From C-114 sp963719285 (lineage in GTDB: Bacteria; Chloroflexota; Limnocylindria; Limnocylindrales; CSP1-4), in NCBI GenBank assembly GCA_963719285.1, contig CAVRBO010000001.1:1612001-1676000 (forward strand): DNA of 64,000 nucleotides, in the 5' to 3' direction. The notes under the pieces are model-generated. The model was not told where the DNA came from and did not search any database. It saw only the letters and a list, made by a program, of their open reading frames with translations. The position numbers and the translations under genes were made by a program. Positions within the stretch are counted from its first letter, which is position 1. Each line of letters begins with the position of its first letter. Below, piece after piece: positions 18,666 through 26,458 of the stretch.

Positions 18666-18735
18666 CGATGACCTCCTCCGGATCTCATGACTGCTGTCGA
18701 ACCGTTGCGTCGCGATGGCCAGAGCCTTCCTCCTC

Positions 18736-19614
18736 TCAGCCCTTCAGGCCGGTGAGGGTTATCCCCTCGATGAACTTGCGTTGGGCGACGAAATAGAGGA
18801 GCACGAGTGGGGCGGCCACGAGGATCGACGCCGCCATCAACAACGGCCAATCCGTCCCGTGCTGCTGCGAGAAGATCTGGACGGACAGGGACAGCGGCTG
18901 CAACTCGGGCTTCTGGAGGTAGATCAGCGGCCCGTAGAAGTCATTCCACTTGTCGATGAACGTCAGGATCCCGACGGTGATGAGCGCCGGCGCGGAGAGG
19001 GGCGCCACGATCGTCGCGAGGATGCGCAGCTCGCTGGCGCCGTCCAGGCGCGCGGCATCCATGAGGTCCCGGGGGATGCCGAGGAAGAACTGGCGCAGCA
19101 GGAAGATGTAGAACGGGCTGCCGAGGAATGTCGGGACGAGCAGCGGCAGGTAGGTGTTGATCCAGCCGAGCTTGGCGTAGATGACGTACAGCGGGATGAG
19201 CGTGACCTGGGACGGCAGCATCATGGTCGCCAGGAGGACCAGGAACACGGCATTCCGGCCTCGCCACTGGACCAGTGCGAACCCGTACGCGACCAGGCTG
19301 CACGAGACGATGGTGCCGATAACGGCGGGTATCGCGTAGATCAGGGTGTTCCGGAAGGCCAGCGGATAGTTCATCTTCGTGAACGCGTCCGAGAACGTCT
19401 TCCAGTTGACCGGGTCCGGGAACCACACCGGCGGGTAGGCGATCGACTGGGGGATCGTCTTCAGCGCCGTGCTGATCATCCAGACGAACGGGGCCAGGTA
19501 CACGGCCGCCAGGAGGATGAGCAGGATCATGGGGGCGACGCGGGCCAGCGTGGCCGCCGAGCGTCGGCGCTGTGAACGTGCCGTCGCCACCCGCGGCATC
19601 GTGATCGCGCTCAC
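18736..19614 (-). CDS. Sugar ABC transporter permease, MalG/UgpE type
   Basis: A 292-residue inner-membrane permease with six membrane segments and the EAA-loop motif DAARLDGASELRILATIVAP, typical of the second permease of CUT1 sugar importers. The GTG start overlaps the stop of the upstream permease (GTGA), giving translational coupling. An in-frame ATG at 19599 is a possible alternative. No ATPase gene is present in this operon; CUT1 importers often share an MsmK-like ATPase encoded elsewhere. Confidence 0.92.
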   Translation of the reverse strand: MSAITMPRVATARSQRRRSAATLARVAPMILLILLAAVYLAPFVWMISTALKTIPQSIAYPPVWFPDPVNWKTFSDAFTKMNYPLAFRNTLIYAIPAVIGTIVSCSLVAYGFALVQWRGRNAVFLVLLATMMLPSQVTLIPLYVIYAKLGWINTYLPLLVPTFLGSPFYIFLLRQFFLGIPRDLMDAARLDGASELRILATIVAPLSAPALITVGILTFIDKWNDFYGPLIYLQKPELQPLSLSVQIFSQQHGTDWPLLMAASILVAAPLVLLYFVAQRKFIEGITLTGLKG

Positions 19615-20603
19615 TGCCCGCTCTCGTAGTAGACCCGGTTCCTCGACGCGCGCAGGAGGAGCAGCGTCGCGACCAGGATGATGATCAGGAGGATCCACGC
19701 GAGCGCCGACGCGTAGCCCATCTGGAAGTAGCGGAACCCGTTGTTGTAGAGATTGAGCCCGTAGAACAGCAGCGAGTTCTGGACGCCGCCGATGGACCCA
19801 TCGTTGCCCCGGCCGACGCCGGAGCTGACGACGAACGCCTGGGTGAACGATTGGAAGGCCGCGATCGCCCCGGTGATCAGGTTGAACAGGATCGCCGGGC
19901 TGATCATCGGGATCGTGACGTGGCGGAGCTTGACCCAGGCTCCCGCGCCGTCGACCTCGGCGGCCTCGTAGAGCGCGCGCGACACGCCCTGCAGCGCCCC
20001 CAGGTAGATGATCACGACATCGCCGGCGGCCCAGATCGTCAGCAGGATGATCCCGTTCTTGGCCCATTCCGGGTCGTAGAACCAGCCCGGCCCCTTGATC
20101 CCGAAGATCCCGATGAAGTCGTTGACCAGGCCGAAGGTGGGATTGAGCAGGAACAGGAACAGGAGCGCCGCCGCGACGCCGGGGATGACCACGGGCAGAT
20201 AGAAGATCGTCCGGAAGACCCCGATGCCGCGGATGCCCTTCCGATTGAGGAGGAGGGCGATGCCGAGCGCCACGATGACGGCGAGCGGGACCCCGATGAT
20301 CGTGAGGTACAACGTGTTGCCCAGGGATTTCCAGAACAGCGGGTCGTTGACCAGGGCGGTGTAGTTGCCCAGCCCGATCCACTTCGGCTCCTGCAGGATC
20401 TTGAAGTTCGTGAAGCTGTAGTAGAGGGACGCCAGGGCCGGGTACAGGGTGAAGCCGAGGAACCCGACCAGCCACGGCGAGATGAACAGCAGCCCGGTGC
20501 GTAATCGGCGTCGCTCGGACCTGGTGAACCGGAGGCCGGCCCATCGCGGCGGCTTCCCCGGACGACCGGCGCGCACCCCCGGGGGCTGAGCCAGCTCGGT
20601 CAC
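19611..20603 (-). CDS. Sugar ABC transporter permease, MalF/UgpA type
   Basis: A 330-residue permease, first gene of the operon. It has an N-terminal basic stretch, six membrane segments starting at LLFISPWLVGFLGFTLYPAL, and the EAA motif YEAAEVDGAGAWVKLRHVTI, which contacts the ATPase. The GTG at 20603 (VTELAQPPG) was chosen because the longer frame from 20660 adds a charged, atypical extension. The probable promoter is the 49-bp element at 20802-20850, leaving a leader of about 190 bases. That leader contains a 36-codon frame (20710-20600) whose stop overlaps this start; whether it is translated is unknown. Confidence 0.9.
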   Translation of the reverse strand: MTELAQPPGVRAGRPGKPPRWAGLRFTRSERRRLRTGLLFISPWLVGFLGFTLYPALASLYYSFTNFKILQEPKWIGLGNYTALVNDPLFWKSLGNTLYLTIIGVPLAVIVALGIALLLNRKGIRGIGVFRTIFYLPVVIPGVAAALLFLFLLNPTFGLVNDFIGIFGIKGPGWFYDPEWAKNGIILLTIWAAGDVVIIYLGALQGVSRALYEAAEVDGAGAWVKLRHVTIPMISPAILFNLITGAIAAFQSFTQAFVVSSGVGRGNDGSIGGVQNSLLFYGLNLYNNGFRYFQMGYASALAWILLIIILVATLLLLRASRNRVYYESGQ

Positions 20604-20801
20604 GCTGCGGGGCTCCCGATCAGGATCGCCGGGCCAGCCGGACCGGGCGTTCCCGCGCACGGTCGCGACTGGGCCCGGCGTGCGCAGCCTCTGCCACGGT
20701 CGCCGGCCATGGTGCGAGGGTTATGCTCCGCTCCTGGAACCACCAGCCTCTGAACCTCCAGAGATCGACGTCGGCGCCGATCGGAGTCCCCCTCGATGCG
20801 G

Positions 20802-20850
20802 GCGATTGAACCAAATCTGAACCGTTGCAGTCAACGACCAAATCTGAACC
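20802..20850 (-). promoter_or_regulatory. Promoter/operator of the sugar transporter operon, shared with the GH4 gene
   Basis: Read on the minus strand, this 49-bp element holds two direct copies of GGTTCAGATTTGGT, 27 bp apart. The -35 hexamer TTGACT (20834-20829) lies between them, and a -10-like TTCAAT (20810-20805) follows after 18 bp. The element matches 31946-31994 at 42 of 49 positions with identical spacing, including a perfect 23-bp block. Direct repeats placed around the -35 and -10 boxes are what a repressor or activator site would look like. The binding protein is not identified. Confidence 0.7.
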
Positions 20851-20930
20851 AGTTCGATCCCGGCTGTCCCCAGCCTCGGAAACGAGCTGGACGACGGTAG
20901 GCCCGGCGCCCCTCCGGCGCCACCTGATGG

Positions 20931-20948
20931 TATCATACAATAGTATGT
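20931..20948 (+). promoter_or_regulatory. Inverted-repeat operator overlapping the FCD regulator start
   Basis: CATAC-AATA-GTATG (20934-20947) is a perfect inverted repeat that includes the ATG start codon. A -10-like TATCAT at 20931-20936 lies 8 bases before the ATG, and there is no ribosome-binding site, which suggests a leaderless, autoregulated transcript. FCD-type GntR proteins bind short palindromes rich in GTAT/ATAC, so self-binding is plausible. Confidence 0.5.
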
Positions 20949-21721
20949 ATAGACCCTTCCCCGAGAACATACCTGGACGGCAAGCGGGACCGAACGGCAT
21001 CCACGCGGGTGTCGTCCAGGGCATCGGGCGGCGGATCGTGCGCGGCGAGCTGGCGACCGGCGAGATCCTCCCCGAACAGGGCGAGCTGAGCCGCCAGCTC
21101 GGGGTCAGCCGGACCGTCGTGCGCGAGGCGACGAAGGTCCTGGCGGCGAAGGGCCTCGTCGAGTCCCGGTCCAAGCGCGGGACGGTCATCCTGCCCCGTT
21201 CCGAGTGGCGGCTGCTGGACCCCGACGTGCTCGCCTGGCTGACCGAAGCCGGCCTCGACCCGGACTTCCTCCGGAGCATGTTCGAGGTGCGCAAGATCAT
21301 CGAACCGGCCGCCGTCCGACTCGCGGCCGAGCGGGCCACGCCCGAGGAACAGGCCGCCATCCTGTCGACGTTCGAGGCGATGGCCCGGGCGGACGACCAG
21401 GCCACCTACCTGGAAGCCGACATCAGCTACCACGCGATGCTCGTCGCCGCCACCCACAACGACCACCTCGTCCAGCTGGTCGCGGCGTTCGGGCCAGCCC
21501 TGCAGGCCGGCCTCCGCGCGGCGACCCGGCACGGTTGGGAGTGGCCGGACTTCCTGGACTACAGCCTGGGTCCGCATCGGGAGGTCCTCGAGGCCGTCAT
21601 GGACCACGATCCGGACCGGGCAGGCGACGCGATGGACCGCCTCGTGACCCAGTCCCAACTGAGCTTCGAGTATCCGCCAGGGCCGGACAACGCGCCGTCC
21701 CGGCCATTCAGCCGTGGGTGA
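20945..21721 (+). CDS. GntR-family transcriptional regulator with FCD domain
   Basis: A 258-residue regulator. The N-terminal winged helix (about residues 20-85) contains GIGRRIVRGELATGEILPEQ and LSRQLGVSRTVVREATKVLA. The FCD effector domain (about residues 100-240) has FEVRKIIEPAAVRLAAERA, YLEADISYHAMLVAATHND and the late HREVLEAVMDHD, carrying the Asp/His residues that bind metal or a carboxylate ligand in this class. FCD regulators commonly sense sugar acids such as galactonate, gluconate or 2-keto-3-deoxy acids. It is divergent from the sugar transporter operon and convergent with (14-bp overlap) the sugar-acid dehydratase gene, which fits control of this island. Confidence 0.92.
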   Translation: MYRPFPENIPGRQAGPNGIHAGVVQGIGRRIVRGELATGEILPEQGELSRQLGVSRTVVREATKVLAAKGLVESRSKRGTVILPRSEWRLLDPDVLAWLTEAGLDPDFLRSMFEVRKIIEPAAVRLAAERATPEEQAAILSTFEAMARADDQATYLEADISYHAMLVAATHNDHLVQLVAAFGPALQAGLRAATRHGWEWPDFLDYSLGPHREVLEAVMDHDPDRAGDAMDRLVTQSQLSFEYPPGPDNAPSRPFSRG

Positions 21722-23438
21722 TCCCGGCTCGGACCGGGGCTGACCGGCCGACCAGGAAGTCCAGGTCGCACCCGTCGTTGGCCTGCATGACGGTCCGCAG
21801 GTACAGGCCCCGATAGCCTCGCGTGTCGCTCGGTGGCCGAGGCACCCAGGCGCGCCGGCGCTCGGCCAGTTCCTCGTCGCTCACGAGCACGTCGAGGCGC
21901 CGCCCGGCGGTGTCCAGCCGGATCCGATCGCCTGTCCGGATGAGCGCGAGCGTGCCGCCGATCGCCGACTCCGGGGTGATGTGGAGCACGACAGTGCCGA
22001 AGCCCGTGCCACTCATCCGGGCGTCGCTGATCCTGACCATGTCGGTCACCCCCTGGCGCAGGAGCTGCGCCGGCATCGGCAGGTGCCCGTATTCGGGCAT
22101 GCCCGGCGCCCCGACGGGTCCGCCGTTCTGCAGGACCAGGACGTCGTCCGGACCGATGTCCAGGGCGGGATCGTCGATCGTGGCGTGGAGCTCGTCGACA
22201 TCGTGGAACACGACCGCCCGTCCCTCGTGCTGGAGCAGACGGCTGCTGGCGGCCGACACCTTGAGCACCGCACCGTCCGGGCAGACGTTGCCGCGCAGGA
22301 TCGCGAGGCTGCCGCCGGTCAGGAGCGGGAGCTCGCGCGGCCGGATCACGTCGTCGTTGACGATCCTCGCGCCCGCGATCGCCTCACCCAGGCTCCGGCC
22401 GGACACGGTCAGCGCATCGAGGTGGAGCAGGTCGGAGATCTGGGCGTGGACGGCCGGCAGGCCGCCCGCGTAGTAGAAGTCCTCCATGAGATAGGCCCCG
22501 GAGGGTTTGATGTTGAGGAGCAGCGGCGTGGTCGCGGCGAGCTCATCGAACAGGTCGATCGGGAGGTCCACGCCGAGCCGGCCGGCGATGGCCATGAGGT
22601 GGATCACCGCGTTGGTCGAGCCGCCGATCGCGTGGAGGGTCCGGATCGCGTTCTCGAATGCGCCACGGGTCATGATGTCCGAGGGGCGGGTGCCCGCCGC
22701 CACGAGGTCCATGATCTGGGCGCCGGCCCGCTCGGCCACGTGCCCGCGGCGCGAATCCACGGCCGGGATTGCCGCGCTGCCGCTCGGCGCCATCCCGAGC
22801 GCCTCGGTCATGCAGGCCATCGTGGACGCCGTGCCCATGGGCGAGCAATGGCCGTAACTCCGGCACATCCCGGATTCGAACTCGTCCCAGTCGGCCTGCG
22901 ACATCCGGCCCCCGCGCACCTCGTCCTGCAGCCTCCAGCAGTCCGTGCACGCCCCCACATCCTCGTTGCGGAACCGGCCGCTGAGCATCGGGCCGCCGGT
23001 CACCATGAGCGCCGGCACGTCCACGCTGGCGGCACCCATGAGGGCGGCCGGGACGGTCTTGTCGCAGCTCGCCAGGAGGACGACGCCATCGAGCGGGTTG
23101 CCCCGGATCAACTCCTCGACCGCCATCGCCATGAGGTTCCGATAGAGCATCGCGGTCGGCTTGATGATGGGCTCGCCGAGCGAGATCACCGGGACCTCGA
23201 CGGGGAAGCCGCCGGCGCTCAGCACGCCACGCTTCACGTGCTCGGCGAGGTCGCGCAGGTGCGCGTTGCACCCGGCCACCTCGCTCCAGCTGTTCAGGAT
23301 CCCGATGACCGGTCGACCGGTGAACGCTTCCTCCGGATAACCCTGCATCCGGAACTGGGACCGATGGCCGATCAGGTCCAGGGGACCGGCGTCCCACCAC
23401 GACTGGCTCCGCCGGGGCCCCCGTTCGTCATGTGCCAC
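21708..23438 (-). CDS. IlvD/Edd-family sugar-acid (aldonate) dehydratase
   Basis: A 576-residue iron-sulfur dehydratase with a GTG start and a strong GAGGAGG site 8 bases upstream. Family landmarks are GILNSWSEVAGCNAHLRDLA, LLASCDKTVPAALMGA, GACTDCWRLQ, CRSYGHCSPMGTASTM and the late ISDARMSGTGFGTVVLHI. The three cluster-region Cys and the sugar-acid-type sequence favour an aldonate dehydratase (arabonate, xylonate, galactonate or rhamnonate type) over dihydroxy-acid dehydratase of branched-chain synthesis. The product would be a 2-keto-3-deoxy aldonate for the aldolase-like proteins across the divergent intergenic region. The exact substrate is not deducible. Confidence 0.9.
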   Translation of the reverse strand: MAHDERGPRRSQSWWDAGPLDLIGHRSQFRMQGYPEEAFTGRPVIGILNSWSEVAGCNAHLRDLAEHVKRGVLSAGGFPVEVPVISLGEPIIKPTAMLYRNLMAMAVEELIRGNPLDGVVLLASCDKTVPAALMGAASVDVPALMVTGGPMLSGRFRNEDVGACTDCWRLQDEVRGGRMSQADWDEFESGMCRSYGHCSPMGTASTMACMTEALGMAPSGSAAIPAVDSRRGHVAERAGAQIMDLVAAGTRPSDIMTRGAFENAIRTLHAIGGSTNAVIHLMAIAGRLGVDLPIDLFDELAATTPLLLNIKPSGAYLMEDFYYAGGLPAVHAQISDLLHLDALTVSGRSLGEAIAGARIVNDDVIRPRELPLLTGGSLAILRGNVCPDGAVLKVSAASSRLLQHEGRAVVFHDVDELHATIDDPALDIGPDDVLVLQNGGPVGAPGMPEYGHLPMPAQLLRQGVTDMVRISDARMSGTGFGTVVLHITPESAIGGTLALIRTGDRIRLDTAGRRLDVLVSDEELAERRRAWVPRPPSDTRGYRGLYLRTVMQANDGCDLDFLVGRSAPVRAGITHG

Positions 23439-23576
23439 GCCGCCGCCTCCTCGCCATGTGTCGATGGTCTATTCATCGTATAATATGTCAAGAGCGCGAC
23501 GCCGCCGCCCGGTGGTTCGCTCGAGAGTCCCGCACCGCGCCACCGTCGTGCCTCTGCCCGGGAGTCGTGTGACCCG

Positions 23577-24500
23577 ATGAAGGAGCTCCATCCGTTGTCC
23601 GGGGTCGTCGCGATCCCCCAGACCCCGTTCGACGACGACGACCGGATCGATCTTGACAGCTTCGCGCGCGGAGTCGCCGATCGTCTGGCGGCCGGCGTCG
23701 ATGGTCTCCTGTATCCCGTCGTGGCCAGTGAGGTCTCCCGGCTCTCGGCAGAGGAGCGAGAGACGGCCACCCGTGCGGTCCTCGGGCAGGCGGGCGGGCT
23801 CGTGCCGGTCATCGTCGGAGCGAGCGCCGATGACGCCCGGACCGCCCGGTCCCTGGCCGAGTCCGCGACGACCCACGGCGCGGCCGGTGTCCTCGTCCAG
23901 GCGCCCGTGGCGCTGCTCCACGACGAGCCGGCCACTCTGGCCTACTTCCGGACCGTGTGCGAGGCGCCGATCGAGCTGCTCATGATCCAGGACCTCGAGT
24001 GGGGCGGACCCGGGCTGCCGGTCGGGACGATCGTCCGCCTGTTCGAGGAACTGGAGCCCTTCCGGATCATCAAGGTCGAAACGGTCCCGGCCGGCAGCAA
24101 GTACAGCGCGATCCTGGCCGCGACCGCCGGTCGGCTCAACGTGTGTGCCGGGTGGGCGGTCCCGCAGCTGATCGAGGCGCTCGATCGCGGGATCCACGCC
24201 GTGACACCGGGCGGGCTGCATTGGGTGATCGCCGAGGTGGTCCGTCGCTATCGTGGTGGCGATCGAGCCTCGGCGCGGGTGCTGTTCGACCGGCTCCTGC
24301 CGATCCTCGGCTGGCAGAACCAGCACATCGACATCTCGAACCAGTTCCTGAAGCTGTTCGCGGTCCGCCAGGGGATCTTCGCCCGGGCCGCCGTCCGTCA
24401 GCCGGTGGTGCCGTTCGACGCGTATCACCGGCGCATCGCCGACGAGCTCATCGAGGAGGCGGTCATCCTGCACGCGGAGATCGGCTGGCATCCGGCATGA
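23577..24500 (+). CDS. DHDPS/NAL-family lyase, likely 2-keto-3-deoxy-sugar-acid aldolase or dehydratase
   Basis: A 307-residue (beta/alpha)8 class I lyase-type protein. The Schiff-base Lys is in FRIIKVETVPAGSKY and the catalytic Tyr region is GVDGLLYPVVASEVSRL, replacing the usual GTTGE. It is first in a tightly coupled plus-strand operon (ATGA overlap with the dehydrogenase gene), divergent from the dehydratase. Members in such operons cleave 2-keto-3-deoxy aldonates to pyruvate plus an aldehyde, or dehydrate them. Which reaction applies is not deducible. The 138-bp divergent region contains TATAAT at 23479-23484, the best -10 candidate. Confidence 0.85.
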   Translation: MKELHPLSGVVAIPQTPFDDDDRIDLDSFARGVADRLAAGVDGLLYPVVASEVSRLSAEERETATRAVLGQAGGLVPVIVGASADDARTARSLAESATTHGAAGVLVQAPVALLHDEPATLAYFRTVCEAPIELLMIQDLEWGGPGLPVGTIVRLFEELEPFRIIKVETVPAGSKYSAILAATAGRLNVCAGWAVPQLIEALDRGIHAVTPGGLHWVIAEVVRRYRGGDRASARVLFDRLLPILGWQNQHIDISNQFLKLFAVRQGIFARAAVRQPVVPFDAYHRRIADELIEEAVILHAEIGWHPA

Positions 24501-25507
24501 GGGCCGTCCGATGGCACGCCCGCGCCGACGTCCGCCTCGACGAGATCCCGGTGCCCGTGCCCGGTGACGAGCAGGTGCTGATCCGGATCGAGGCGGCGGC
24601 GATCTGCGGAACGGACGTCGACGAGGTCCGGCTCGGGCCGATCACCGTCCCGGTCAGGCCGCACCCGGTGAACGGCCGGGCGGCCCCGATCACCCTGGGT
24701 CATGAGATGGTGGGGGTCGTGGCCCAGGCCGGTCCGGCATCCGGCGTGGCCGTCGGCGCTCGAGTCGCGCCGTGGCCGTCGCACCCGTGCGGGACGTGCG
24801 CCGACTGCACCACCGGCCATGCCAATCGGTGCGCGCTCCAGGTCGCCCTCGGCATGAGCGCCGACGGCGGGATGGCCGACTATCTCGTGGCCGACGGCAG
24901 CGTCTGCGTGCCCGTCGGCGCGGACGTCGCCCTCGAGCGGGCGGTCCTGGTCGAACCCTTCGCCGTGGCCCTCCACGGCGTCCACCAGCTCGACCTCGCC
25001 GGCCGCCGTGTCGCGGTCATCGGGATCGGATCGCTGGGCCTGTGCGTCGTGGAGGCGGCCGTCCTGGCCGGGGCAGCGGAGGTCGTCGCCGTCAGTCGGT
25101 CCGAGCTGGGCCGCGAGGCAGCCCTCGAAGGCGGGGCGACCGTCGCGATCCCGTACGACCGGGCCGGCGGGATCGACGCGGAGGTGGTCTTCGAGACGGC
25201 CGGGGCAGGCCCGGCCATCGCCGCGTCGGTCGCCGCGGTGCGCCGGGGCGGGCGGATCGTCGTCCTGGGTGGCCATCCTGGCTCGACCGAGATGGACCTC
25301 CTGGACCTGACCGTCCGGGAGATCTCGGTCCAGGGATCCGCGAGCCACTGCTTCGCCGACTTCGTCGCGGCCGCCGCGGCGATCACGGCCGGCGACCTGG
25401 CCCGGGCCCGGCGCCAGGTCGAGTTCGCGCCGCTGGAGTCAGGCCCTGCCCTGCTCCGGGCCGAAGCGGCGACCACCAAGCGGATCCTCGTGCCGGGTCT
25501 GGCGTGA
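24497..25507 (+). CDS. Zinc-dependent medium-chain alcohol/sugar dehydrogenase
   Basis: A 336-residue MDR-superfamily enzyme. Catalytic zinc ligands appear in AAICGTDVDEVRL and GHEMVGVVAQAG. The structural zinc loop is CGTCADCTTGHANRC, with four Cys. The NAD(P) fold starts at VAVIGIGSLGLCVVEAA (GxGxxG). Sugar or polyol substrates are typical for members in catabolic operons; it may oxidise the free sugar at the head of the non-phosphorylative route, or a pathway polyol or aldehyde. It overlaps its neighbours at both ends by 4 bp. Confidence 0.92.
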   Translation: MRAVRWHARADVRLDEIPVPVPGDEQVLIRIEAAAICGTDVDEVRLGPITVPVRPHPVNGRAAPITLGHEMVGVVAQAGPASGVAVGARVAPWPSHPCGTCADCTTGHANRCALQVALGMSADGGMADYLVADGSVCVPVGADVALERAVLVEPFAVALHGVHQLDLAGRRVAVIGIGSLGLCVVEAAVLAGAAEVVAVSRSELGREAALEGGATVAIPYDRAGGIDAEVVFETAGAGPAIAASVAAVRRGGRIVVLGGHPGSTEMDLLDLTVREISVQGSASHCFADFVAAAAAITAGDLARARRQVEFAPLESGPALLRAEAATTKRILVPGLA

Positions 25508-26458
25508 CAGGCCGCACCGGTCCACGACCAGCCGGGATCGTCTGCCCGCTGGTGACCCCGATGACGGCCGATGGCCAGCGTTGCGGAGGACGTGCTCCGC
25601 CGTCTCATCGACGCCCTCGTGCCCGACCTGGACGGCCTGTTCGTCCTCGGCTCGTCGGGCGAGCTCACGTGGCTGCCCGACGACGTGGCCCTGCGGGTCG
25701 CCCGGGTGGCCGTGGACCAGGTCGGCGGGCGCATCCCCGTGTACGTCGGTGTCGGGGATACGGGCCTGGATCGGACGCTGGCGCGGGCGGGTCGGATCGC
25801 GGATGTCGGGGCCGACTACCTGGTCGTCGCCGCCCCGTTCTACTACCCCGTGGCGTCGGAAGCCCGGATCGTCGACTACTTCGAGACGGTCGCCAAGCGG
25901 GCCGCGGCTCCGATCGTCCTCTACAACATCCCACAGAACACGCATCTGTCCCTGGCGCCGTCGACGGTCCGGATCCTCGCCGCCCATCCCGACATCGTCG
26001 GCATCAAGGACTCGGCCGGCGACTGGATCGCCTTCGACGCCTTCCTCGCGCTTCGGTCGGACGACTTCAGCGTCCTGCAGGGCCGCGAACACCTCGCCGC
26101 GATCTCGCTCTGGTCGGGCGCCGACGGCCTGATCTCGGCGATGGCCAACTTCGCGCCACGTCTGCTGCAGGCGCTGGCGGTGTCCATCCGCGACGAACGA
26201 CCACGGGCGGAAGCGATCGCGCTCCAGGCCGCGATCGTCGAGCTCGCCCGCGTCTTCGATCAGGGCGACTGGCTGGCCGGCCTCAAGACGGCCCTCCAGG
26301 CGCTCGGCTGGAAGGTGGGCGAACCCAGCCCCCCGATCCCCGCGCTCGATGCCGCCCAACGGCTGCTCGTCGACGGGATCCTGTCCGACCCCGCGCTGCG
26401 GCGCTGGTTGACGAGCGCACCCGTGGCCGCCCGATCCAGCGTGCCGGCGGTCGACTGA
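25504..26458 (+). pseudogene. Second DHDPS/NAL-family lyase, N-terminus out of frame
   Basis: The GTG at 25504 overlaps the dehydrogenase stop (GTGA) and encodes TGRTGPRPAGIVCPLVTPMT, the usual start of a DHDPS-family protein. That frame fails at about 25580. The rest is in another frame from about 25571: LDGLFVLGSSGELTWL, the NIPQNTH segment, and the Schiff-base Lys in IVGIKDSAGDW. Restoring two bases near 25579-25583 (for example GCGTT to GCGCGTT) would join TADGQR to VAEDVLRRLIDAL and give about 318 residues. As written, translation would start at ATG 25571 and lack the first strand. It is either a mutation or a 2-base assembly error. The role parallels the protein at 23577. Confidence 0.75.

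Noticed and set aside
23470..23492. Second FCD operator in the dehydratase/lyase divergent gap
   Set aside because: The AT-rich segment with TATAAT resembles the site at 20934 only in half and lacks a perfect inverted repeat; kept as a remark, not a feature.
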